Of a stretch of 64,000 nucleotides of DNA, positions 32,192 to 43,613 are shown in pieces. The DNA comes from Chloroflexi bacterium UBA5189 (GTDB lineage: Bacteria; Chloroflexota; Limnocylindria; Limnocylindrales; CSP1-4): the NCBI GenBank assembly GCA_002413045.1, contig DHWF01000028.1:1-64000 (forward strand). The letters are read 5' to 3'. The translations under genes were made by a program, and so were the position numbers. Under the pieces are notes generated by a model. It was not told where the DNA came from. It made no database searches and worked only from the letters and a program-made list of their open reading frames with translations. Every line of letters begins with the position of its first letter. Position 1 is the stretch's first letter.

Positions 32192-32785
32192 CTACCGGCG
32201 GCGAGCGACCACCCAGTGATCGGCCGTGCCCGGTCCGCGCTCGCCGATGATCTCGAGGTCCGCACCGCGCACCCGATCGCGCACCCACGACTCGAGCCGC
32301 CGGACGGGCCGACTGTCAGGGTTCGAGAGGCGCCGCCGGAAGCGGTCGGCGAAGCTCGTGGGCCGGGTATCGAACCGGAGCTGGGCGATCCCGCCGCGCC
32401 GCAGGACCATCGCGATCCGCTGCAGATGGCTCGCGGACTCGACCCAGTCCGCGGTTTGCACGAACAGGTTTCGCGCGAAGACGTAGTCGGCGGCACCCGT
32501 CGGTTCGTCCCACGGCTGGTCCATCCGGAACGCCTGCACGTTGGCGATCCCCTGGCGAGCGGCCCGCTGATCGAGCAGCGTAAGCAGCTTCGGATCGGCG
32601 TCGACCCCGCGCACGCGATCGAACGTCCGCGCATGGCCCAGGATCACGGCATCGACCCCAATGCCAAGCTCGATCGCCAGCGACCGACCGCGGAACAGCG
32701 GGTCGACCTGGCTGAACAGGGCCGCCGCCGTCGCGTGCCCGGCGCGATCGAGCAGGTCGGCGACGGCGTTCGGATCGGTCTCCAT
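32192..32785 (-). CDS. SAM-dependent methyltransferase, class I
   Basis: A 197-residue Rossmann-fold protein. Motif I is LAIELGIGVDAVILG (residues 36-50), followed by RVRGVDADPKLL with the acidic residue that binds the SAM ribose. Motif II/III is AADYVFARNLFVQ, and VLRRGGIAQLRFDTRP matches motif III. The C-terminal half is basic. Substrate unknown; position at the border of the polysaccharide locus hints at a sugar or lipid. It is divergent from the O-antigen-ligase-like gene at 32827. Confidence 0.78.
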   Translation of the reverse strand: METDPNAVADLLDRAGHATAAALFSQVDPLFRGRSLAIELGIGVDAVILGHARTFDRVRGVDADPKLLTLLDQRAARQGIANVQAFRMDQPWDEPTGAADYVFARNLFVQTADWVESASHLQRIAMVLRRGGIAQLRFDTRPTSFADRFRRRLSNPDSRPVRRLESWVRDRVRGADLEIIGERGPGTADHWVVARRR

Positions 32786-32826
32786 CTCGGCTCGTACGAT
32801 ACCGGCGTCGCACCAGAGGTCACCGG

Positions 32827-35145
32827 TTGATCGCCCGCCTCGGCGCCTGGCTTGCCCTGGTCCTCGCCGCCGTGTTCTTCCTGACGACCGGCGGCACGTA
32901 TCCGGGCATCGCGTCGATCGACGCGCACGTCATCGGCCAGGTCATCGCGGTTGTCGTGCTCGGCGGCTGGCTTGTGTTCGCCCTCGTCCGGCCGGCCTGG
33001 CGGCCGAGGACGCCGCTACTCCTGCCGGTCGCGCTCGTCAGCGCCGCCTATCTCGCCTCGGCGGTGCTCTCGCAGCGGCCGCGCCTCAGCCTGGAGCCGA
33101 CGATCGCTGGTCTCGGCTGGGCACTCGCGTTCCTCTTCGTCTCGCGCCTGTTCGCCTCGCCGTGGTTCCGGTCGCGGGCGGTAGTCCTGCTGACCGCGTT
33201 CACCGCGGTGGTCGCATTCGGGTACATCGGCCAGGTCATCGCCGAGTGGATCACCTGGTGGGGGCTCGTCGGACACTTCGCGATCCCGCCGCTCCGGCCG
33301 TCGTTCGCGGGGCTGTTCTTCGGCTCGCCGAACCTCGTCGGGACGGCGCTGCTTCTCCTCGCGCCGCTTGCCGTGACACTGCTGTGGCAAAAGGATCGGC
33401 GACACCTGATCGCGATCGTCCTCGCGGTGGCGTCCGGCCTCGCGATCCTGCTGTCCGGCTCGCGCGGGGCGTGGCTGGGCGTCGGGGTCGCAGCGATTCT
33501 CGCTGTCGTGCTTGCCGCGACGCGGCTGCGAGCGGGCAGCTGGTCCGCCGCGAGCCTTGCGAGGCGCGCGAGGGCGCAGCCGGTCCTCGCTGTGCCCGTC
33601 CTGATCGTCGTGGCCGCGGGCGTCGTCCTCGCGCCATCGCTCCTCGCTCGCTTCGCGCAGGGCGGCGGGGACCTCCGGCTCGACCTGTGGCGATCGGCGC
33701 TGACGATCTTCGGCGACCATCCGATCTTCGGCGCCGGCCCGGGGACGTGGGTGCAGCTCAAGGTCTCCGCGAACCCCGCCGGTGTCCCGAACCTGATCCT
33801 CCCCCACGCCCACGACCTGTACGTCCAGGCGGCAGCCGAGCTGGGCCTCGTCGGGCTGGCGGCGATGGCGATCCTCGCATTCGCGGTGCTCCGGCGGCTC
33901 TGGACGGGCTGGCGGTCGACTGCGAACGGGCGATCCACCGGGCTGTCGATCGAATCCGGTGCCGTGATCGTCAGCCTGGTCGCGTTCGCCGCGCAGTCGG
34001 TGGTCGACAACCTCGTGAACCTGCCGTTCGTATGCCTGCTCCTCGTCGTGCTCGTCGCGTGGGTGGACGGCCGGCTGTCCGAATCGGAGGGGGTCGAGGC
34101 GTCAGTGCGGGGCGCGGGCCGCGCCGACCGGTTCGCCGCGTTGAGCCGAGGCCCGGCGATCGCGGCCGTCGGCGTAATCGGGTTCGCGATTGCCATTCCG
34201 ACGCTGGTTCGCGTCGACCATGCGGCGTACGTCGCGCAGGACGGCAGCGCGGCGGGGCTCGGCGGGCAATGGCAGGCAGCACTGGACGCGTTCAACGAAG
34301 CGCGCCAGGAGGACCCCGGGTTCACGCTGTACGACGTGCAGGCGGCCGCGGCGATGGCGCGGGTCGGCAGGACCGCCGGCGCCCGGGACCTCCTCGCGCG
34401 CGTGGTCGATCTCGATCCGGTCGCGGTCAATGTCATCGGTCTGGCCGCGCTCGAGGCGGAGCTCGGCGATCACGACGCGGCGTTCGCCCACATCAATCAG
34501 GCCGTTGCGCTCGGCGTCGGCGAGCCAGTGGTCGCGCTCAACGCGGGGCTGATCGCCGAGCAGCTCGGCGATCACGACCTTGCGTTGCAGCAATTCGCGA
34601 CCGCCATCGCGTGGGATCCGCCCCTGGCCGGCAGCTCGATCTGGACGGCTCCGCCGCGGACGATCCCGCTGCGAAAGATCGTTGAGCAGGCTCGAACCAT
34701 GGTCGCCCCAATCGACGCCGCGCTCATCCTTGCCTACGCCGGGGACCGCGTGACGGCTCGCGCGGAGCTTGCGGCGCTGCCCGACTCCGACCAGCGCAAC
34801 GACTACGTCGCCGCAACGCTCTGGCTCGACGGCAATCCGATCGCCGCACTTGCTCGTCTCGCGCCGCACCTGGGGGCCGATCCGGCGGATTGGTACAGCG
34901 TTGCGTGGGCCGCTCGGATCGCGTATCTCTCGGGAGACAATGTGTCTGGGGACCGTTTTGCGCGCTGGGCCACCGCGGTTCAGGGCGACTCCGCGCCCGG
35001 GATCATTTACGAGACATCGCGTGCGCCTGCGCTCGCAAGTGCCTGGGATGCGGGACTGCCCGGGAACTACCCATGGGCCGTCTACCTTCGCCCGACTGCG
35101 CCGTATCTCCTCATGCCGCAGCTGACGACGATCGGGCTTCGATGA
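32827..35145 (+). CDS. O-antigen ligase/polymerase-like membrane protein with TPR tail
   Basis: A 772-residue protein. Residues 1-410 hold about 11 hydrophobic segments with the Wzy_C (O-antigen ligase) region: ILLSGSRGAWLGVGVAAILA near 210, the outer loop ending FGAGPGTWVQLKV, and HAHDLYVQAAAELGLVGLAA, whose His is the conserved ligase residue. Residues 465-770 contain TPR-like helical pairs (AALDAFNEARQEDPGFTLYD, NAGLIAEQLGDHDLALQQFA). The family joins or polymerises lipid-linked glycans outside the cell. The start is TTG 32827 with GAGG seven bases before. It could serve as polymerase or as ligase to a wall or lipid anchor. Confidence 0.85.
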   Translation: MIARLGAWLALVLAAVFFLTTGGTYPGIASIDAHVIGQVIAVVVLGGWLVFALVRPAWRPRTPLLLPVALVSAAYLASAVLSQRPRLSLEPTIAGLGWALAFLFVSRLFASPWFRSRAVVLLTAFTAVVAFGYIGQVIAEWITWWGLVGHFAIPPLRPSFAGLFFGSPNLVGTALLLLAPLAVTLLWQKDRRHLIAIVLAVASGLAILLSGSRGAWLGVGVAAILAVVLAATRLRAGSWSAASLARRARAQPVLAVPVLIVVAAGVVLAPSLLARFAQGGGDLRLDLWRSALTIFGDHPIFGAGPGTWVQLKVSANPAGVPNLILPHAHDLYVQAAAELGLVGLAAMAILAFAVLRRLWTGWRSTANGRSTGLSIESGAVIVSLVAFAAQSVVDNLVNLPFVCLLLVVLVAWVDGRLSESEGVEASVRGAGRADRFAALSRGPAIAAVGVIGFAIAIPTLVRVDHAAYVAQDGSAAGLGGQWQAALDAFNEARQEDPGFTLYDVQAAAAMARVGRTAGARDLLARVVDLDPVAVNVIGLAALEAELGDHDAAFAHINQAVALGVGEPVVALNAGLIAEQLGDHDLALQQFATAIAWDPPLAGSSIWTAPPRTIPLRKIVEQARTMVAPIDAALILAYAGDRVTARAELAALPDSDQRNDYVAATLWLDGNPIAALARLAPHLGADPADWYSVAWAARIAYLSGDNVSGDRFARWATAVQGDSAPGIIYETSRAPALASAWDAGLPGNYPWAVYLRPTAPYLLMPQLTTIGLR

Positions 35146-35312
35146 TGTCGGGGCACGATAGCTTGGATGGCGAGCCGCGCATGACCAAAGGGTGGAGAAG
35201 TCCGCTCCATACGCCTTGGTACTCTCCGGCCGATGAAACACCTGACAACTCACGAGACCAGATGACACGCCCCGTTTCTCGGAACCCCCTGTCCAGCTAC
35301 GGGGCGGTTTAG
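35146..35312 (+). promoter_or_regulatory. Leader region of the polysaccharide operon with hairpin over the gmd start
   Basis: A 167-base gap before gmd, and the place where base composition falls. An 8-bp stem (CGCCCCGT at 35268-35275 with ACGGGGCG at 35299-35306) ends six bases before the gmd ATG, so it may hide or expose the start. There is no clear Shine-Dalgarno. No reliable promoter boxes were seen. Confidence 0.4.
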
Positions 35313-38135
<2,823 letters not shown>

Positions 38136-38136
<1 letters not shown>

Positions 38137-39500
38137 TGAGCGAGATCGCGATCCGGGCCGAATCCCTGAGCAAGTCGTATCGGATCGACCATGAATCCGG
38201 AGCGCGATATCGGACGCTCCGAGAATCCTTGGCGTCGCTCGTATCGAACCGCCTCCGAAGAACCAACCGCACGAGCCACGAGACGATCTGGGCCCTGAAG
38301 GATGTCTCGTTCGAAGTCAATCGAGGTGAGGCGCTCGGCATCATCGGCCGGAACGGTGCCGGAAAAAGCACCCTCCTGAAGATCCTGACGCGGGTGACTG
38401 CCCCGACTGCGGGCAAGGCACAGATCTACGGCCGGCTCAGCTCGCTGCTCGAGGTTGGAACCGGCTTCCACCCAGAGCTCACCGGTCGTGAGAATATCTT
38501 CCTCAACGGCGCGATCCTCGGAATGAGTCGCCGCGATATTCGACGCCGATTTGACGAGATTGTCGAGTTCGCTGAAACCGAACGCTTCCTCGATACGCCT
38601 GTGAAGCGATACAGCTCGGGTATGTACACGCGGCTTGCATTCTCGGTCGCAGCCCACCTCGAAACTGACATTCTCGTGGTCGATGAGGTTCTCGCCGTCG
38701 GTGATGCGGAATTCCAGCAGAAGTGCCTTGGAAAGATGGAGGACGTCGCGGGCCGAGGTCGAACGGTAATCTTCGTCAGTCATAGCATGGCCGCAATCAA
38801 TCAACTCTGCACGACCGCCATTCTTCTGGACGCGGGCAAAGTTAGTGCCTATGGCGCGACGAGCGATGTCGTGGGTCAATACGTGGCAGGTAGGAACCCG
38901 GACGCCAGCGTCCAACTCTATCTCCGCGATCTGCCCAATGGAACCGGCGGCGCCGTCTTTGAATGGGCGGAACTCCGTGATAGCCAGGGTAGGCTACGTC
39001 AGGACTTTTCAATTGGCGACGACATCGCTGTAACCTTCGGCATTCGGCTAGCCGCCCACCTACCACGTACCACACTGGCGGTCGACATCCGTGCATCGGA
39101 CGGGCAACCGATCGCACACTGTTTGGATGATGACTCCAGGTTCAACATCGGCAACGAGGTGTCTGAGCGAACTGTGAGCGTCACGTTTGATGATGTGCGA
39201 CTCTACCCGGGTTCGTACACGATCAGCCTAAGGGCCGTGAACGTTGCGAACACCGAGCTCTTTGATCTGGCGGAGGACTGCCTGACATTCCGCATCATCG
39301 ACGGCGGAAAGCTCACAATGCGGTGGTTGCCTCGATTTACAGGGCTTGTCTTACTCACCCCTAATTGGCAGCTGTCGAACGAGTCGAGGCCGAGCGTTCG
39401 ATCAGCGGAAGGTACTACCAGAGGCGTAATCGCTGCAGCATCAATGAGGGGCTCTCTGAACGAAGTCCCGCATCGGACGGCCCGCCCGAGGGAACACTAG
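38136..39500 (+). CDS. wzt: ABC polysaccharide exporter ATPase with C-terminal glycan-recognition domain (Wzt type)
   Basis: A 454-residue ATPase. Walker A GRNGAGKST is at 71-79, signature YSSGMYTRLAFS at 159-170, Walker B ILVVDE at 179-184, and the H-loop VSHSM follows. Residues about 255-420 form a beta-rich Wzt C-terminal domain (AVFEWAELRDSQGR, DIAVTFGIRLAA, LYPGSYTISLRAVN), which in O8/O9a-type systems binds the modified chain end before export. Base composition is clearly lower than in the flanking regions. The methyltransferase gene 27 bases downstream fits such a chain-end signal. Confidence 0.93.
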
Positions 39501-39527
39501 GATGAGTTCCAGAATCGCGCTGGGACA

Positions 39528-40373
39528 ATGATCCGGCTACGCTTGGACTCGTTTCGGGCGGCCATAGAGGCGGCGATTCGGCCACGAACGATGACGCCCC
39601 GCAAGCCGAGTAGTGTCACCGATCGAGCGCCCTACCTCGACCTATGCGCGCGTGCTGCCGTTGACGACAGGGTATTCATGTCATTCCGTCGAGATCCGAT
39701 CCTCATCGCCATGTTCGAGCACGTTACCGAGGAACAAGGCGCGGCCTACCTCGACATCATCAAACGGGACAGCCCAGATCTTCTCGGCGAGCAATTTGCG
39801 CTATATCGGCGAAACGACAAATGGGGATCGCCGATTACCCATGAATATCCGAAGATCGGCCGGGTATCACCAGTCACATTGCGATACCTAAAGATCATCT
39901 CGGACCTCGAACTGCTCTTTGGCGACCTAACCGGAAAGCGCATTGTCGAGATAGGGGTCGGGTACGGTGGTCAGGCTCGCCTGGTTCTAGCGCGCTGGCG
40001 CGTTCAGAGCTACACCCTCGTTGACCTGGAGCCAGTCCTGGATTTGGCGCGTCGATATCTCAACGATCCGGACATACAACGCCCGCTGAATTACGTTCCG
40101 CCTTCGAGTGTCGTCCAGGCCAGTTATGACCTCTGCATAAGCAACTATTCGTTCTCTGAACTCGATCGAAACGTCCAGTCTGCCTACGCTGGCTCTTTGG
40201 TGAGTAGTGCAGACCGTGGGTACTTGATCTGCAATGTCATCAGCCAAGTACATGGAATCGAGTCTTGGTCCAAGTCCGAATTGGGCCAGATGCATCCCGG
40301 CGCACATTGGATCCCCGAAGAGCCCTTAACGTTTGCGGGCAACGAGGTCCTTGTGTGGGGTGATGCCCGATGA
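39528..40373 (+). CDS. Putative sugar O-methyltransferase
   Basis: A 281-residue protein. Residues 120-230 contain GKRIVEIGVGYGGQARLVLA (SAM motif I), YTLVDLEPVLDLARRYL (acidic ribose contact) and YDLCISNYSFSELDR, the pattern of the putative sugar O-methyltransferase family found in surface polysaccharide loci. A basic N-terminal 40 residues may help membrane association. It lies between wzt and a GT2 gene and overlaps the latter by ATGA. It probably methylates a residue of the exported glycan, possibly its non-reducing end; position is the argument, not chemistry. Confidence 0.82.
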   Translation: MIRLRLDSFRAAIEAAIRPRTMTPRKPSSVTDRAPYLDLCARAAVDDRVFMSFRRDPILIAMFEHVTEEQGAAYLDIIKRDSPDLLGEQFALYRRNDKWGSPITHEYPKIGRVSPVTLRYLKIISDLELLFGDLTGKRIVEIGVGYGGQARLVLARWRVQSYTLVDLEPVLDLARRYLNDPDIQRPLNYVPPSSVVQASYDLCISNYSFSELDRNVQSAYAGSLVSSADRGYLICNVISQVHGIESWSKSELGQMHPGAHWIPEEPLTFAGNEVLVWGDAR

Positions 40374-41380
40374 CCGCCACCCCCGTCGTGAGTGTCGTGC
40401 TTCCGATCTTCAACGGCGCGCCCTATCTTCCGCAGGCGATCGAGAGCATCCTGACCCAGTCCTACACAGATTTTGAACTCATCGCCATCGATGACGGCTC
40501 GGTGGACGATTCTCTCAGGATCGTGCGTCAATATGGAGACGAAAGGATCCGCGTCATCTCCCAAGCGAACAAGGGCCTTCCGGCGACCCTCAACCGCGGT
40601 ATCGGCCTGGCTCGTGGACACTACATCGGTCGTCAGGATCAAGACGACGTCGCGTTTCCTGAGCGGCTTGGCAGACAAGTGGCCTTCCTCGATGAACATC
40701 CAGCCTGCGGTTTGGTCGGCACTTGGGCAGAGATTTGGCGTGGCGACGCCAGGACCGATCGAGCCCACACTCATCCCATCGACGACGCGGACCTTAGGAT
40801 CGGGCTGCTGTTCAACAACCCGTTTGTGCATAGCTCTGTGATGATCCGGAAGACGGCGCTCGACAAAGTCGGGCCCTACACAGTCGACCCGGGTCGACAG
40901 CCACCCGAGGACTACGAGCTATGGTCACGGATTAGCAGAGAATTTGAGATTGCGAATATCCCCAAGGTGCTCCACGCATATCGGGAGGTGGATGGCAGCA
41001 TGTCGCGAGTCGGGCAGTCGCCGTTCCTTGAGCACCTGGTCACGATCTCCGCTGAGAACATCGCCTGGGCTGCAGACCTCGAGCCCACGGACGCTCAGGT
41101 GACGAATATTGCGGCGCTCGTTCACGCTGCGAACCGCCGCATACAAGGCCAACCAGACTTCGTCGCCATGCGTGACATTCTGGGGAAGGCTCTGACTCGA
41201 GTTTCGGGCAATGGAGAGCAAGCCACTCACGATGCAGCCGCCGTCGTCGAGGGGCTTCGCGATCAGTGGCTTGGGCGGCGTCCGCGGAGGCTGAGGCGCA
41301 TCCTCCGACGGGCTCGAGGTTTCCTTGCGCATGTTGCAGGGGCTGCACCCGTGGGCAACCCGAGCGCCCCGCGCCGATGA
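40370..41380 (+). CDS. Glycosyltransferase family 2
   Basis: A 336-residue GT-A fold enzyme. VSVVLPIFNGAPYLPQAIES is the nucleotide-binding start, FELIAIDDGSVDDSL follows, the DxD equivalent is GRQDQDDVAFPERL, and PPEDYELWSRIS carries the ED base motif. The C-terminal 80 residues are helical and basic. It is cytoplasmic or membrane-associated and extends the lipid-linked glycan. It overlaps both neighbours by ATGA. Sugar specificity unknown. Confidence 0.9.
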   Translation: MTATPVVSVVLPIFNGAPYLPQAIESILTQSYTDFELIAIDDGSVDDSLRIVRQYGDERIRVISQANKGLPATLNRGIGLARGHYIGRQDQDDVAFPERLGRQVAFLDEHPACGLVGTWAEIWRGDARTDRAHTHPIDDADLRIGLLFNNPFVHSSVMIRKTALDKVGPYTVDPGRQPPEDYELWSRISREFEIANIPKVLHAYREVDGSMSRVGQSPFLEHLVTISAENIAWAADLEPTDAQVTNIAALVHAANRRIQGQPDFVAMRDILGKALTRVSGNGEQATHDAAAVVEGLRDQWLGRRPRRLRRILRRARGFLAHVAGAAPVGNPSAPRR

Positions 41381-42309
41381 GGTGCTGCGTCATTGGCGGA
41401 TCCGGGTTCATCGGCGCTCACGTAACACGCATGCTGGGGCTTACGGATCGGGAAGTTGTGGTGCTCGGAAGACGCGTCAAGGCCGAGACGCAATTCCCGC
41501 CTCGCGTTCGATATGTCGCGGGTGACTTTGGCAACCCGTCCTATTTGGAGCGTGTGCTTCGCGGCGTCGACGAAATCGTGCACCTGGCGTATTCGACCGT
41601 TCCCCGGACGAGTTTCGAGGACCCGGTATTCGACCTTCTCTCCAACCTCCCGAGCACTGTCCAGCTCTTCCAGGCGGCTGTTTCGGCGGGCGTGTCGAAG
41701 GTTGTCCTGGTGTCATCCGGTGGGACCGTCTACGGGTCGACGAATCGGCTCCCAATCGCCGAAGATCACCCCACGAACCCGATCTCGCCGTACGGCATCA
41801 CAAAGTTGACGCTCGAGAAGTACGCCTCGATGTTCCACGTGACTCTGGGCCTTCCGGTGGTGATTGTGCGGCCGGCAAACGCCTACGGGGAGGAGCAGCG
41901 CGCCAATGGGGGACAAGGCTTCGTCGCCGCTGCGATGCACTCGATCCTCCGCGGTCGAGAGGTGACCCTCTTCGGGCCGATCGGAACGATTCGCGACTAC
42001 ATCCACGTTTCCGACGTTGCCGGGGGTATCGTCGCCGCATTGGATCGAGGCTCAATCGGTGAGATCTACAACATCGGGACAGGTGTAGGCAGGAATAACC
42101 TCGAGGTCCTCGCAGAGATCGAGCCCCACGCGTATCGCGCCGGTTTCCCGATCTTGACCGAGATCTTGCCGACACGAGCCTACGACGTGCCCGCGAACGT
42201 CCTCGATTCCGGCAAATTGACGGCCATCGCCGGCTGGAGCCCGCAGGTTGAGTTCGCGACGGGCATCGAGCGTGTCTGGCAGGCGCTCTCGAGCAGTCAG
42301 CCGGCATAG
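41377..42309 (+). CDS. NAD-dependent epimerase/dehydratase (UDP-sugar epimerase-like)
   Basis: A 310-residue extended SDR starting at ATG 41377, which overlaps the preceding stop. GGSGFIGAH binds NAD, EIVHLAYSTVP follows, SSGGTVYGSTN and SPYGITK give the catalytic Ser/Thr, Tyr and Lys, and PANAYGEEQRANGGQG and RDYIHVSDVAGG shape the substrate site. It is closest in pattern to GalE-type UDP-glucose or UDP-GlcNAc 4-epimerases, but the exact sugar is not decided by sequence. Confidence 0.85.
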   Translation: MRCCVIGGSGFIGAHVTRMLGLTDREVVVLGRRVKAETQFPPRVRYVAGDFGNPSYLERVLRGVDEIVHLAYSTVPRTSFEDPVFDLLSNLPSTVQLFQAAVSAGVSKVVLVSSGGTVYGSTNRLPIAEDHPTNPISPYGITKLTLEKYASMFHVTLGLPVVIVRPANAYGEEQRANGGQGFVAAAMHSILRGREVTLFGPIGTIRDYIHVSDVAGGIVAALDRGSIGEIYNIGTGVGRNNLEVLAEIEPHAYRAGFPILTEILPTRAYDVPANVLDSGKLTAIAGWSPQVEFATGIERVWQALSSSQPA

Positions 42310-42320
42310 CGACCGAGGCC

Positions 42321-43613
42321 ATGCGCATCCTGCTGGCGTGCGAGTTCTTCTATCCATCCGTGGGTGGAGTCCAGGAGGTCGTCCGCCAGGTCGCGGAGAG
42401 ATTGGTCGCACGCGGGCATGACGTGACCGTGGCGACGAGCCACATTCCGACGCGCTCCAGCCTTGATCTGAACGGCATCAAGATCGTCGAGTTCAAGGTG
42501 TCGGGCAATGCTGTCGGCGGTCTCGCCGGCGAAGTGGACGCCTATCGCGAGCGGGTGCTGCGCGGCGACTACGACGTGTTCATGGTCAAAGCCGCCCAGC
42601 AGTGGACGTTCGACGCCCTTCTACCAGTGCTTGACCGGATCGAGAACAAGGTTTTCGTGCCCTGCGGCTTCTCGTCGCTTAACGAGCCGGCATATGCCCG
42701 CTACTACCGCGAGATGCCGATGTTCCTCGGTAAATTCAATCACTTGATCTTCTATGCCTCCGACTACCGGGATATCAACCTGGCCAAGGCGCACGGCCTA
42801 TCGAATTTCTCGATCGTTCCGAATGGGGCGAGTGAATTGGAGTTCAATACACCGCCAGACCGCCGTTTCAGGCAGCGGCACGGCATCGGTGAGGAGACCT
42901 TTGTCATCCTGACAGTAGGCTCGTTTACCGGCGAAAAAGGGCATCGAGAGCTCGCTGATGCCTTCCTCTCGGCCGACTTTGGCACGACTCAGGCAGCATT
43001 GATCCTGAACGGCAATTTCCTCCCGCGGGCCGCGAGACCAGGTTTGCGGGCCGCCGTTGGTCACGGTCGACGAATCCTTCGGCCGGTAAAGTGGTTCTTG
43101 CGAGGTCGTCGGGTCCCTCCGAGAGGCATCGTCGAACCGATCAGGGTGATCGTTGACGCCATCAATCGCTCAACGCCGACGAAGCGGGCAGTCCTCGTGA
43201 ACCTGCCGCGTGCGGAGCTGGTTCAGGCGTACCTCAATAGCGACCTATTCGTGTTTGCTTCGAACATCGAGTATTCGCCGCTCGTGCTCTATGAGTCCGC
43301 GGCAGCCGGGCTTCCATTTCTCACGGTGCCGGTCGGGAACGCCCCCGAGATCGCCCAATGGACAGGCGGCGGAGTCGTATGCCCTGCGCCTCAGGACGAG
43401 CGCGGGTACACCCGTGTCGATCCAAAAGTGCTGGGCGAGCAAATCTCACGCCTCGCTTCGGACCGCCCATTGCTGCAGGCCCTAGGCGGGGCGGGGCGCA
43501 CCACTTGGTCGGAGCGGTTCACCTGGGAGCGGATCGCGTCGCAATACGAGGCGATCTTTGAGGAGGTAATCCAGGACGGACGACCTCAAGACACCTTGGC
43601 CGAGTCGGCGTGA
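42321..43613 (+). CDS. Glycosyltransferase family 4
   Basis: A 430-residue GT-B fold enzyme. The N-domain starts RILLACEFFYPSVGGVQEVV, typical for GT4. The C-domain has VILTVGSFTGEKGHRELADA and the nucleotide-sugar site SNIEYSPLVLYESAAAGLPF, with Glu at the usual place. Between them residues 240-280 are an unusual basic insert (HGRRILRPVKWFLRGRRVPP), perhaps a membrane contact. The stop overlaps the next gene as GTGA. Confidence 0.88.
   Translation: MRILLACEFFYPSVGGVQEVVRQVAERLVARGHDVTVATSHIPTRSSLDLNGIKIVEFKVSGNAVGGLAGEVDAYRERVLRGDYDVFMVKAAQQWTFDALLPVLDRIENKVFVPCGFSSLNEPAYARYYREMPMFLGKFNHLIFYASDYRDINLAKAHGLSNFSIVPNGASELEFNTPPDRRFRQRHGIGEETFVILTVGSFTGEKGHRELADAFLSADFGTTQAALILNGNFLPRAARPGLRAAVGHGRRILRPVKWFLRGRRVPPRGIVEPIRVIVDAINRSTPTKRAVLVNLPRAELVQAYLNSDLFVFASNIEYSPLVLYESAAAGLPFLTVPVGNAPEIAQWTGGGVVCPAPQDERGYTRVDPKVLGEQISRLASDRPLLQALGGAGRTTWSERFTWERIASQYEAIFEEVIQDGRPQDTLAESA

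Noticed and set aside
35296..35312. An ops/JUMPstart-like motif (GGGGCGGTTTAG) before gmd
   Set aside because: It shares only GGCGGT with the RfaH ops element and the rest differs; no rfaH-like gene is present.
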